Shown here piece after piece: positions 1 through 7,719 of a stretch of 58,456 bases of DNA; positions within the stretch are counted from its first letter, which is position 1; every line of letters starts with the position of its first letter. This DNA is from Opitutia bacterium (GTDB taxonomy: Bacteria > Verrucomicrobiota > Verrucomicrobiia > Opitutales > T3Sed10-336): positions 1 through 58,456 of the forward strand of contig PWMU01000154.1 in NCBI GenBank assembly GCA_003558065.1, read 5' to 3'. Under the pieces are notes generated by a model, which ran no database searches, was not told where the DNA came from, and worked only from the letters and a program-made list of their open reading frames with translations. The translations under genes were made by a program, and so were the position numbers.

Positions 1-54
1 GGCAGGGATTTCGAAATTGCAAAAACACCCTCGCACCGTGATACTTCGGGGGTT

Positions 55-291
55 ATGAACGAATTTCTGTTACAATTCATCTACGCGGGGATCATTGTGG
101 CAGTCGTTATGGGGCTCTCAGGCGTCCTCCAGATTCCCAATAACCTCTTTTTCCAGCGCATTTTGCGCCGAACCCGGGGAAAAGGAACCGAAGACCTCCG
201 TGAAAGTCTGAAGCGAACGGACGAGCCGGCGCCGCCCTTCGACCCGGAGTCCTCCGGGGCTGATTCGCAAGGAAGCGGCCCCATTCCCTGA
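55..291 (+). CDS. small single-pass membrane protein, hypothetical
   Basis: This 78-residue protein has one strong hydrophobic segment at about residues 5-27, followed by a basic stretch (RILRRTRGKG) and a Pro/Ser-rich acidic tail. The likely topology is a short outer N-terminus and a cytoplasmic tail. It ends 36 bases before the glycosyltransferase gene on the same strand, so the two may be cotranscribed. I recognise no family, and no function is assigned. The length and composition are plausible for a real gene, but it could be an unconserved ORF. Confidence 0.5.
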   Translation: MNEFLLQFIYAGIIVAVVMGLSGVLQIPNNLFFQRILRRTRGKGTEDLRESLKRTDEPAPPFDPESSGADSQGSGPIP

Positions 292-327
292 AATTCCTCA
301 AACCGACTTCCAACCACGGGACCTGTT

Positions 328-1674
328 ATGTCCGAGAAAAAACGTCGAAGAACAAAAACCATCAAACAGCGTATAGCCATGGTCTCCACCCACGGCTACG
401 TAGCGGCCAATCCGCCACTCGGTGCGCCGGATACCGGGGGTCAGGTGGTGTACGTCATCGAGCTGTCCAAAAAACTCGCCCAACTGGGTTACAAAGTCGA
501 TATCTGGACCCGTCGCTTCGAAGACCAGCCCGAAATCGATACGATCAACGAAGACGTCCGCGTGATTCGCGCCCCGTGCGGGGGAAAGGAGTTCATTCCC
601 AAGGAGTACCTTTACCGCAAACTGCCTGAATGGACGGAGAACGCCCTGCGGTACATCAAGAAGCACAAGCTCGAATACCAGTTCATCAACAGCCATTACT
701 GGGACGCGGGGCTGGCATCCCAGCACCTGGCCGAAGTGCTCGACGTTCCCCACGTGCACACTCCCCATTCGCTCGGGAGCTGGAAGAAAAAGGAAATGGA
801 GGCCGACCATCCTGAAGACCAGCACACCTTTGAAGAGAAGTATAACTTTTCCCGGCGTATCCACCATGAAAACACGCTTTACAAGGAGGCCGACCTGATT
901 ATCGCGACGACTCCGCCGCAATACGACTTCATCACCACCGATTATCACGTACCGGCCGAGGACATCCGCATGATTCCGCCCGGCTACGACGACAATCGCT
1001 TTTTTCCCATGAGCGAGCCCTCCCGCAAGGCCGCGATGGAGCGCCTTGGATTCAAGGGAAAAACTATTGCCTGCGTGGGGCGGCTGGCCGAGAACAAGGG
1101 TTTCGACCTTTTGGTCGACGCGTTTGCCGTCGTGGCGGAACGGAACGAGGAAGCCCACCTGCGACTGGCGGTCGGAGTGGAAAATCCGGACCAGCCTCCG
1201 CAGTTGTTGAAAGAGCTCAAACAGAAGGTGAAAGACTACAAATTGGGAGAGCGGGTGACGATCACGGGATCGATCTCCGACGAGGATCTTCCCGACTTTT
1301 ACCGCGCCGCCGACGTCTTCGCCCTGCCCAGCCGCTACGAGCCCTTTGGCATGACCGCCGTCGAGGCAATGGCCTGCGGCACCCCAACGGTCCTCACGGT
1401 CCACGGCGGCCTGTATCGGGCGATTGCGTACGGCGAGCACGCACTGTACGCGGACTCATTCGACAAGGAGGATTTCGGAATCACGCTGCTCAAACCCATC
1501 CGTTACCCGGCGCTCCGCTCGCGATTGAGCCGAAACGGTTCCCATCGCGTCCGGAGCCTGTTTACTTGGACCGGAATCGCGCAGCAGTTGCTGAAGGCGG
1601 TCGAAGGCCGCGACTCGGCGAGTTTCAATGTCACCCGGCGTTCATACCGGGACCTCTGGTCGGAGGACGTGTAG
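328..1674 (+). CDS. GT4 glycosyltransferase, sucrose-phosphate / mannosylfructose-phosphate synthase-like
   Basis: This 448-residue enzyme has the two-lobed GT4 layout. The N-terminal lobe opens with a glycine-rich motif, STHGYVAANPPLG then DTGGQVVYV, typical of sucrose-phosphate synthase and of mannosylfructose-phosphate synthase. The C-terminal lobe carries CVGRLAENKGFD and the nucleotide-sugar EX7E motif (E338 and E346, in EPFGMTAVEAMACG). The expected reaction is transfer of glucose or mannose from a nucleotide sugar to fructose-6-phosphate in the cytoplasm. The next gene, 5 bases on, begins with the matching HAD phosphatase, which supports a two-step route to a non-reducing disaccharide. 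The sequence alone does not settle whether the product is sucrose or mannosylfructose. Confidence 0.88.
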   Translation: MSEKKRRRTKTIKQRIAMVSTHGYVAANPPLGAPDTGGQVVYVIELSKKLAQLGYKVDIWTRRFEDQPEIDTINEDVRVIRAPCGGKEFIPKEYLYRKLPEWTENALRYIKKHKLEYQFINSHYWDAGLASQHLAEVLDVPHVHTPHSLGSWKKKEMEADHPEDQHTFEEKYNFSRRIHHENTLYKEADLIIATTPPQYDFITTDYHVPAEDIRMIPPGYDDNRFFPMSEPSRKAAMERLGFKGKTIACVGRLAENKGFDLLVDAFAVVAERNEEAHLRLAVGVENPDQPPQLLKELKQKVKDYKLGERVTITGSISDEDLPDFYRAADVFALPSRYEPFGMTAVEAMACGTPTVLTVHGGLYRAIAYGEHALYADSFDKEDFGITLLKPIRYPALRSRLSRNGSHRVRSLFTWTGIAQQLLKAVEGRDSASFNVTRRSYRDLWSEDV

Positions 1675-1679
1675 GAGAC

Positions 1680-3755
1680 ATGGCAATACGACTTTTCTCA
1701 TCAGACCTTGACGGCACGCTTTTGGGCAAGCCTGACGCCACGGTGATTTTCAAGTGCACCTGGGACAAACTTCCCCGCGAAAAGCGGCCCTTTCTCGTGT
1801 ACAACACGGGACGGGTTCCCAAAGACGCCCTGGGGCTTATCCCGAAAGCGAATCTGCCCAAGCCGGATTACCTGATCTGCGGGCTCGGCACCTCCATCTA
1901 CGATTACACCTCGAACTGTTTCCTTGAGGGATTCGAGCACACCCTGCTGCCGGACTGGGACCGGAAGAAAATCGAGCGAATACTGACCCAGACATACCAA
2001 CTGGAGACACTGCCGGACCCCTACCAGAATCCGTTCCGATCATGCTGGTATTTTCACGACGCTTCGCAGGAACAGATCGACCGTCTTCGCCAGGAGCTGT
2101 CGGAAGCCGGCCTTGACGTCACTTTGATCTACTCGAACGCCCGCGAGGTAACGATTCTCCCTCGATCAGCGAGTAAAGGGAAAGCACTGAAATGGCTGAT
2201 CCGCCACCTAAAGGTCAAGCCGAGCGAGACCCTGGTTGCCGGAGACGGGGGTAATGACAGTTCAATGTTCCAAATCAAAGGAAGCAACGGTATCATCGTG
2301 GAAAACGCCCAACCGGAGCTTTACGAAGCGACGGTCGACCTCAATGTTTATCTCGCTCAAGGTTTCAATGCGGATGGAGTGCTGGACGGGCTGAAACATT
2401 TCGGTGTAATCGAGAAACCTGAAACTGTCGGTTACCAGATCCTCACCGAGCAGAATTTTGAACCTGAGATCATCCATCTCTTCGATCCCTGCGAAATCCA
2501 GGAACTTAACGTCGAGCAGCGCGATTTTATCGGCCATGCCTACCAGAAAGCGATCGAGGGCATCCGCAAGAACATCACGCCCCTGGGCTTTTCCGCTTGC
2601 TCGATGGAGGACAATGAGGTGCGCGGCACCGACGTTAATTATCACAGTGTCTGGGGGCGGGACGGGGCGATCACCATCATCGGCACGCTGTCATTGAAAG
2701 ACCCTGATATTCGTCGTTGCCAGCGCGCAACACTGGCGACGCTCCTCCGTCATATTTCGCCGAATGGACAGATCCCGGCAAACGTCCGTGTTCAAGACGA
2801 CACGCCGGATTACTCGGGGATCGGGGGCATCTGCGCGGTGGACAGCGGGCTCTGGGTGATCATCGCAACCTACGAATACCTTCGCGTGACCAAGGATCAC
2901 GAGTTTCTGGAAATTTACTTCGAGCCTCTTCAAAGAGCGATGAACTGGCTGAGCGCGCACGACGGCAACAACGACGCCCTGCTTGAAATTCCGGAGGCGG
3001 GCGACTGGACTGACCTGTTCGGCCGGAGCTACAATGTCCTTTACGATGAAGTCCTCTGGTACCGGGCCAATGTCTGCTTCGGGTTGATGCTGGAATGGCG
3101 GGGGGAGCCGGAGCGCGCCGGCGACTACCTCCGGTGGTCGCAAACCATCAAGGCCGCCATTCTGCGAAAGTTCTGGCCTTCGACCAATGGTTACGATGTT
3201 GCGAGCAAATCCTTCGCCGACCAGCAATTTTCGCTGGGCGACACCAGCTACCTGCTGGCTGAAGTCACCCCGTTCAGTTTCAGTTGGCGTTGTGATGTGT
3301 ACGGGAACATCCTGGCTTTCCTCTACAACGTGCTGGATCTGGAGCGGGCCAAGATCGCTTTCCGCTTCATGTGGGGGGTCGGAGTCAATCATCCGTCGCC
3401 GGTCGCCAATCTGTATCCGAAAGTCACCGGCGGCGACCCGGACTGGAAAAGCTATTATACGGTCAATCTGCTGAATCTTCCCGACCATTACCACAACGGG
3501 GGCATCTGGCCGTTTATCGGCGGTCAATGGGTGCGCTTCATCAATCGTCTCGGTCTCCGTGACATCGCCTACCAGGAACTGGTTCGATTGGCGGAACTGA
3601 ACAAGCTGGGGAAATCCCACGAATGGGAGTTCAACGAATGGGCCCACGGCAAAACCGGAATCCCGATGGGCAAAGCCTACCAGGCCTGGTCCGCAGCGGG
3701 GTTCGTCCACGCCTGCCATGATCTGCAGGTCGATAAGAAGGATTTTCTAAAATAG
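1680..3755 (+). CDS. fused HAD sugar-phosphate phosphatase + GH100/GDE-type glycoside hydrolase
   Basis: This is a 691-residue two-domain protein. Residues 1-245 are a HAD-IIB phosphatase of the sucrose-phosphate phosphatase type, with nucleophile motif SSDLDGTLL (D9, D11) and loop VAGDGGNDSSMF. Residues about 255-685 resemble an (alpha/alpha)6 hydrolase of the GH100 invertase or amylo-1,6-glucosidase (GDE) class, with VWGRDGAI, EAGDWTDLFGR and a late HNGGIWPFIGGQW motif. I chose the ATG at 1680, after GGAG and 5 bases past the GT4 stop; an in-frame extension to 1566 would overlap that gene. The domain order suggests one protein can dephosphorylate the disaccharide phosphate and hydrolyse a glycoside, or that the second domain remodels a related glucan. 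The hydrolase substrate is inferred. Confidence 0.85.
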   Translation: MAIRLFSSDLDGTLLGKPDATVIFKCTWDKLPREKRPFLVYNTGRVPKDALGLIPKANLPKPDYLICGLGTSIYDYTSNCFLEGFEHTLLPDWDRKKIERILTQTYQLETLPDPYQNPFRSCWYFHDASQEQIDRLRQELSEAGLDVTLIYSNAREVTILPRSASKGKALKWLIRHLKVKPSETLVAGDGGNDSSMFQIKGSNGIIVENAQPELYEATVDLNVYLAQGFNADGVLDGLKHFGVIEKPETVGYQILTEQNFEPEIIHLFDPCEIQELNVEQRDFIGHAYQKAIEGIRKNITPLGFSACSMEDNEVRGTDVNYHSVWGRDGAITIIGTLSLKDPDIRRCQRATLATLLRHISPNGQIPANVRVQDDTPDYSGIGGICAVDSGLWVIIATYEYLRVTKDHEFLEIYFEPLQRAMNWLSAHDGNNDALLEIPEAGDWTDLFGRSYNVLYDEVLWYRANVCFGLMLEWRGEPERAGDYLRWSQTIKAAILRKFWPSTNGYDVASKSFADQQFSLGDTSYLLAEVTPFSFSWRCDVYGNILAFLYNVLDLERAKIAFRFMWGVGVNHPSPVANLYPKVTGGDPDWKSYYTVNLLNLPDHYHNGGIWPFIGGQWVRFINRLGLRDIAYQELVRLAELNKLGKSHEWEFNEWAHGKTGIPMGKAYQAWSAAGFVHACHDLQVDKKDFLK

Positions 3756-3787
3756 GAAGACCCGCAACATAACGATGCGGGTCTTCC
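3755..3787. terminator. bidirectional hairpin terminator between convergent genes
   Basis: GGAAGACCCGC (3755-3765) and GCGGGTCTTCC (3777-3787) form a perfect 11-bp stem, extendable by one A-T pair, with a short loop. It starts on the last base of the stop codon of the fused phosphatase/hydrolase and lies 25 bases past the end of the opposing porin-like gene. Read on the minus strand it is followed by a T-rich run (CTATTTTAG), so it fits a terminator best in that direction and may serve both. Confidence 0.75.
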
Positions 3788-3812
3788 CGAAAAGAGGCCG
3801 ATGCATTCCGGC

Positions 3813-4577
3813 TCAGAATGCCATGGTGAAGGCCGCAGTCCAGAACAGGAAATCGCGCTCTTCCTCGAAATCGTCGGACACTTCCAGATTGGCACGCCCT
3901 TCATACCGAAGACCGGCAGTAAAAGTCGCAACCTCGCTCAGGCGATACGGAATTTCGGCGTATAAGCCGTAATAAAGGTGATTCTCTTCAAAAAGCCGGT
4001 CCTCGTCAACATATCCGCCAAAGCCCCCCAAGTCCAGCGTTGCGGGGACTTCACCTCCGAACGGCATGCTGTATTCGAGCAAACCCTCGATGGTAAAGCT
4101 CTTGTCGATATCGTAATAAAAGTACGTTCCGGCGGTGAACAATGAGTCGGCTATCTGCTCGTAACGAAGCCCGAGATAAGGCTCGACCGTATCATCACGG
4201 GTTCCCTGTTGCGGAAAATGATAGTAGACGGCGCCCAGATCCACGAAGAGCCCGTGCTGGAGTTCCGCATCGAAGCCGGCGTAAACATTGACTTCATTCT
4301 CGGAGGGAAAGGCGGGGACCCCGTCAACCATCGCAGCTTCGGCACCGGTTCCGCGGGCCGGGGTCGAGGCCCAGCCGCCAAGGTACAGGTCTCCGGCGGC
4401 GGCTCCGTCGGACTGGATCTCCACCGAGGGCATGATTGTGGGCCCGGCTTCTTTAACGCCGCGGAAAAGGTATTCGGAGGCGAACTTGACCTCCGTAACG
4501 ATAATATAATCTTCGGCCTGCAAGGCAGTGCAGCCCACGGCCGACGCAAGCAACAGTGATGTCAGTTTTTTATTCAT
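3813..4577 (-). CDS. TorF-like (TIGR02001-type) outer-membrane putative porin
   Basis: This 254-residue precursor starts with a signal peptide (MNKKLTSLLLASAVGCTALQAE, cleavage near residue 21). The mature part alternates polar and aromatic residues as expected for beta-strands and ends in an aromatic residue (FTMAF), the usual outer-membrane barrel terminus. The early motif SEYLFRGVKEAGPT resembles the SdYrfRG start of the TIGR02001 / TorF putative porin family. It is a single gene, convergent with the disaccharide cluster and sharing its terminator. The transported substrate is unknown. A generic small beta-barrel is the main alternative. Confidence 0.72.
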   Translation of the reverse strand: MNKKLTSLLLASAVGCTALQAEDYIIVTEVKFASEYLFRGVKEAGPTIMPSVEIQSDGAAAGDLYLGGWASTPARGTGAEAAMVDGVPAFPSENEVNVYAGFDAELQHGLFVDLGAVYYHFPQQGTRDDTVEPYLGLRYEQIADSLFTAGTYFYYDIDKSFTIEGLLEYSMPFGGEVPATLDLGGFGGYVDEDRLFEENHLYYGLYAEIPYRLSEVATFTAGLRYEGRANLEVSDDFEEERDFLFWTAAFTMAF

Positions 4578-4723
4578 AGCTTAATTGCAGTTACGGTTCA
4601 GTTAGGAGCAAAGCGCCGGGGGGGCCGGCACATGGAGGTTTGGTAATTCCACGTTGATTGTACCCGGTATTCCCGCCCCTGACGCAATGATAAAAATCAC
4701 GGAAACCTTTAAAAAAGCGTAAA

Positions 4724-5317
4724 TTAAGAGTACCTCCGCCGGCTTTCCAGAGCACTTTTCAGGGTCACCGGGTCGGCATAAAACACACCGCCGCCGCTGG
4801 GAAGCCCGAAACCGATACGGGTCACGGCAACTCCCTCCGGCACCAGATTCTCGGTGATGAAATGACACGTGGCCTCCCCTTCGACATCGTTGGGCAGGGC
4901 CAGCACGAGTTCCCGGATGTTGCCCGAAGCCAGCCGGCCGGCCAGAGATTCCAGGTTGAGCTCCTCGGGCCCCACCCCGTTGATCGGCGACAGCTTCCCG
5001 TGGAGCACGTGATAAAGCCCGCGGTGGGCCGAAGAACGCTCCAGGGCGGCCTGGTCCAACACCTGTTCAACCACGCAGATTAGGCTCGGATCGCGCTCGG
5101 GATCGGAACAGATCCCGCAGACCTCGGCTTCCGCCAAGCCCCCGCACACCGTGCAACGGCGAACCTGCGACGCGGCCCGTTGAAGGGACTCGACCAACTC
5201 CGGCAGCCGGTTGGGGCGCTCAACCAGAAGGTGCAGCGCCAACCGTTCGGCCGAACGAAAGCCAAGCCCGGGAAGCTGCTTCAACTTCTTTTGAAGATCC
5301 TCAAAAGCGGATGACAT
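4724..5317 (-). CDS. recR: recombination mediator protein RecR
   Basis: This 197-residue protein (E. coli RecR is 201) acts with RecF/RecO to load RecA at gaps. It has the N-terminal helix-hairpin-helix (LPGLGFRSAERLALHLL), a four-cysteine zinc motif (CTVCGGLAEAEVCGIC) and a Toprim domain from ICVVEQVLD to ALPNDVEGEATCHFI. The ATG at 5317 gives the normal RecR N-terminus (MSSAFEDLQKKLKQLPG); the longer ORF from 5350 would translate part of a repeat array. It lies downstream of ybaB on the same strand, the usual pairing, but with an unusually long 245-base spacer. dnaX, often the third partner, is absent here. Confidence 0.95.
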   Translation of the reverse strand: MSSAFEDLQKKLKQLPGLGFRSAERLALHLLVERPNRLPELVESLQRAASQVRRCTVCGGLAEAEVCGICSDPERDPSLICVVEQVLDQAALERSSAHRGLYHVLHGKLSPINGVGPEELNLESLAGRLASGNIRELVLALPNDVEGEATCHFITENLVPEGVAVTRIGFGLPSGGGVFYADPVTLKSALESRRRYS

Positions 5318-5345
5318 AAAACTGACGGCGGAGCCGGGTTCAGGA

Positions 5346-5380
5346 TTCAACGTTCAAAGTTCAACGCTCAAGATTCGTTC
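5346..5380. repeat. degenerate heptanucleotide array upstream of recR
   Basis: Five consecutive seven-base units can be read: TTCAACG, TTCAAAG, TTCAACG, CTCAAGA, TTCGTTC. The array ends 28 bases upstream of the chosen recR start, so it lies in the recR leader or promoter zone. Related period-7 arrays occur next to thiC, lpd and gatB in this window. Confidence 0.65.
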
Positions 5381-5562
5381 GGAGCGCGCTGCTCCGGGAT
5401 CAGGGTTGGCGGGAGGGATTCGAAGTATTCACGTTTCAGGCCACATGAAAAGCGGAATCGGGAAACCCGCGCCCAACGGATTCATCCCCGGCCGGTCCGG
5501 GCCTCCCCGGGCCGGACCCGATCCCCCCGGACAGGAACAATGAGCCGCCCGGCCGGTCCGGA

Positions 5563-5871
5563 CTAAAAGAGGCCGGGCATATTCATGCCGCCGGTCACCT
5601 TCTGCATCTCCGTCTCGTTGTATTCCTTGGCTTTGGCGGCAGCCTCCTGGACCGCGGTAAGGAGAGCCTGTTCGACCATCTCCTTGTCTTCCTTGAGAAA
5701 TTCCTCGTCGATCTTAAGCGAGCGGAATTCGCCCGCGCCATTGACTTTGACCGCGATCGCCCCGCCGCCGCTGGTAATCTCGAATTCCTTTTCCGCCAGC
5801 TCAGCCTGCAGCGTTTCAATCTGCCGCTGCATCTTCTGCGCTTGTTTCATCAACTTGCCGACACCCGCCAT
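5563..5871 (-). CDS. ybaB: YbaB/EbfC family nucleoid-associated protein
   Basis: This 102-residue protein has the YbaB/EbfC layout: a basic N-terminal helix (GVGKLMKQAQKMQRQIETLQ), a central beta-sheet (ITSGGGAIAVKVNGAGEFRSLKI) and a C-terminal helix ending in VTGGMNMPGLF. The family forms tweezer-like dimers that bind DNA non-specifically. I chose the ATG at 5871 (MAGVGKLMKQ) because it matches family starts; the ORF extends 19 codons upstream to 5928 without family-like sequence. It precedes recR in the same direction. Confidence 0.92.
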   Translation of the reverse strand: MAGVGKLMKQAQKMQRQIETLQAELAEKEFEITSGGGAIAVKVNGAGEFRSLKIDEEFLKEDKEMVEQALLTAVQEAAAKAKEYNETEMQKVTGGMNMPGLF

Positions 5872-5941
5872 ATTGTTCCAAAGTTTGAAGTTTTCTCGAT
5901 AGAACCGTTCATCCGGAAGATTCACCAAACCCCCTCCCGGG

Positions 5942-6859
5942 TCAAGCCAATCGCTTCAGGAGAGCTTCGTAACCTTCCCGGTACGACGGGTACAAGGGCG
6001 ACCACTCGAAAGTGCGTTTCAGCTTATCGTTGGCGATACGGCGTTTCCGAGCCCGCCTTCCCCGCTTCCCGGACCGGGGGCCGGAGAGGTCGGGATCGAA
6101 GCGCGGGGTCTCCCGTCCCGACCGCATCGCCAGCCATTCCGCGACCCGGCCTCTCTCTTCCGGACAATCGTCGACGACGTTGTAGACCCCGTCTGTTCCC
6201 GGACGCGCACCGTCGAAAACGCTCCACACGGCCCGGCAGACATCCTCAACATGGATCGCGTTCATGATCCCCTCGCGGTCCCCCGGAAGCGCGCCGTCGC
6301 CCGCAAGTATCCGGTCGAGCAGGTAGTGACGCCCGGGACCGTAGATTCCCGCCAGCCTCAACACGTACCTTCGTTCCGCGGTACCGGGACCTTCGAGTAC
6401 CTTTTTCTCGGCGCCAACCAAGAGATCCGCATACTCCGAACGCCCTCCGACCGGCGCCGTTTCATCCACCCTGCCTCCGTCGTCCTGAGGGTAAACACCG
6501 ATGCTGCCGGTATAAACAAGAACGCGCGCCCGACCCCCGGCCAGCCAACGGTTGATCGATTCCTGACCCTCGAGATAGGAACGCCGGTATCCTTCAAGCC
6601 CGCCGCTCCGGGAACTGACGCAGTTCAGCACCAGATCCTGCACCGGATCGATTTCCCCGTGCCAGTCGTCGCTCTCGAGTTCGGAGCAGACCGCATCGAC
6701 CCCTTTTTGTTTCGCAAGTTCATCCGCCTTGACCCGGTTGCTCGTCAGGGCGCTCACCCGCATACCCCGCGCCAATGCCTGACGAACCACCCTCCCCCCG
6801 ACGTACCCGCACCCCAGGACGGCAACGCGGCCGGATTTCGCGACGAAAGATTGGTTCAT
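5942..6859 (-). CDS. NAD(P)-dependent epimerase/dehydratase (extended SDR, YeeZ-like)
   Basis: This protein of about 305 residues begins with a Rossmann nucleotide-binding strand (RVAVLGCGYVGGRVVRQAL; GxGxxG at residues 15-20). It also has VYTGSIGVYP, RLAGIYGPGRHYLLDRI and NAIHVEDVCRAV, all typical of atypical/extended short-chain dehydrogenases such as YeeZ. The classical YxxxK pair is not obvious, which is common in the YeeZ group. The substrate is unknown. A start at 6859 (MNQSF) or 6868 (MCVM) are both possible. It is divergent from the DJ-1 gene with 44-53 bases between them, so the two share a promoter region. Confidence 0.8.
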   Translation of the reverse strand: MNQSFVAKSGRVAVLGCGYVGGRVVRQALARGMRVSALTSNRVKADELAKQKGVDAVCSELESDDWHGEIDPVQDLVLNCVSSRSGGLEGYRRSYLEGQESINRWLAGGRARVLVYTGSIGVYPQDDGGRVDETAPVGGRSEYADLLVGAEKKVLEGPGTAERRYVLRLAGIYGPGRHYLLDRILAGDGALPGDREGIMNAIHVEDVCRAVWSVFDGARPGTDGVYNVVDDCPEERGRVAEWLAMRSGRETPRFDPDLSGPRSGKRGRRARKRRIANDKLKRTFEWSPLYPSYREGYEALLKRLA

Positions 6860-6912
6860 AACACACATTTTACTCTTGGGTTTTTTGCGGCGACAACCTA
6901 GACTTCACGGTC

Positions 6913-7452
6913 ATGAAAACGGCGCTGATCATTCTCTCTGAAGGGTTTGAGGAAATCGAAGCCCTTACGCCGGTCGACATTCTCCGAAGAGGAGACATCC
7001 AATGTACCGTAGCCGCGCATCACGACAACAAATTCGTCACCGGAAAGACGGGAATCCAGGTCGTCGCTGACGAGTTGTTCCGCGACGCATCGGAACGGGA
7101 GTACGATCTGCTGGTCATCCCCGGTGGCCCAGGGATTCGCCACCTTCGCAAGGATCCCGGCGTCCTGGAGTACGTGAAGCGCCACGCCGGTGCCGACAGG
7201 TTGGTCGGCGCCATCTGCGCCGGGCCGACGCTTCTTAATGACGCCGGCCTGCTCGATGACAAAAGGTACACGGCTCATTTCTCGGTCACAGACGAGCTGC
7301 CGGACATCATTGCCGATCAGGCTGTGGTCCAGGACCTGAACATCGTCACTTCCCGGGGCGCCGGCACGGCGCTGGAGTTCGGCCTTTACCTCCTGGAGGT
7401 CCTGCGGGACAAGGAATCGAGCTCAGCCGTGCGGAAGGCCATCTGCGCCTAG
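6913..7452 (+). CDS. DJ-1/PfpI family protein
   Basis: This 179-residue protein has the DJ-1 fold. The nucleophile-elbow cysteine C102 lies in VGAICAGPTLL and the conserved glutamate E16 in EGFEEIEALTPVD. The motif IPGGPGIRHL precedes the elbow, and TSRGAGTALEFGL is the family C-terminal signature. Members act as oxidative-stress chaperones or as glyoxalase-type detoxification enzymes; the exact activity cannot be read from sequence. The length is close to bacterial YajL (about 196) and human DJ-1 (189). The 267 bases to the next gene hold nothing I could identify beyond a presumed promoter. Confidence 0.9.
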   Translation: MKTALIILSEGFEEIEALTPVDILRRGDIQCTVAAHHDNKFVTGKTGIQVVADELFRDASEREYDLLVIPGGPGIRHLRKDPGVLEYVKRHAGADRLVGAICAGPTLLNDAGLLDDKRYTAHFSVTDELPDIIADQAVVQDLNIVTSRGAGTALEFGLYLLEVLRDKESSSAVRKAICA

Positions 7453-7719
7453 CACTCGAAGCCCCGCCGGGAGCGGCTCACAGCCCTCCGTCGCTGGTCA
7501 AAAGTTCGTAAAATTCCCGGGGCTCCCGCCTATTCAGGCGAACCTGCGATCTGCGGAAGAAAGCAGTCTTTACACCGCCCCGGAAACCCCATAGTACCTG
7601 CGACAGGCCCGGAACGCTTCCAGTGAACTCCGACAGGAGGCCGGATCCGTGAGTCGGATGACTTTTCAATCCAGGTTGCGCGCACAGGAGCACACTGTTG
7701 CCCGGGTTCCTTTCCAATC

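Noticed and set aside
298-1440. Long minus-strand open frame (380 codons) opposite the GT4 gene
   Set aside because: It lies fully antisense to a gene with clear GT4 motifs and shows no family motif. Long shadow frames are common in GC-rich DNA.
5450-5562. GGTCCGG/CCGGACC stems between ybaB and recR as a terminator
   Set aside because: The GC-rich stretch can pair in several ways and lacks a T-run. No single stable design stands out from composition alone.
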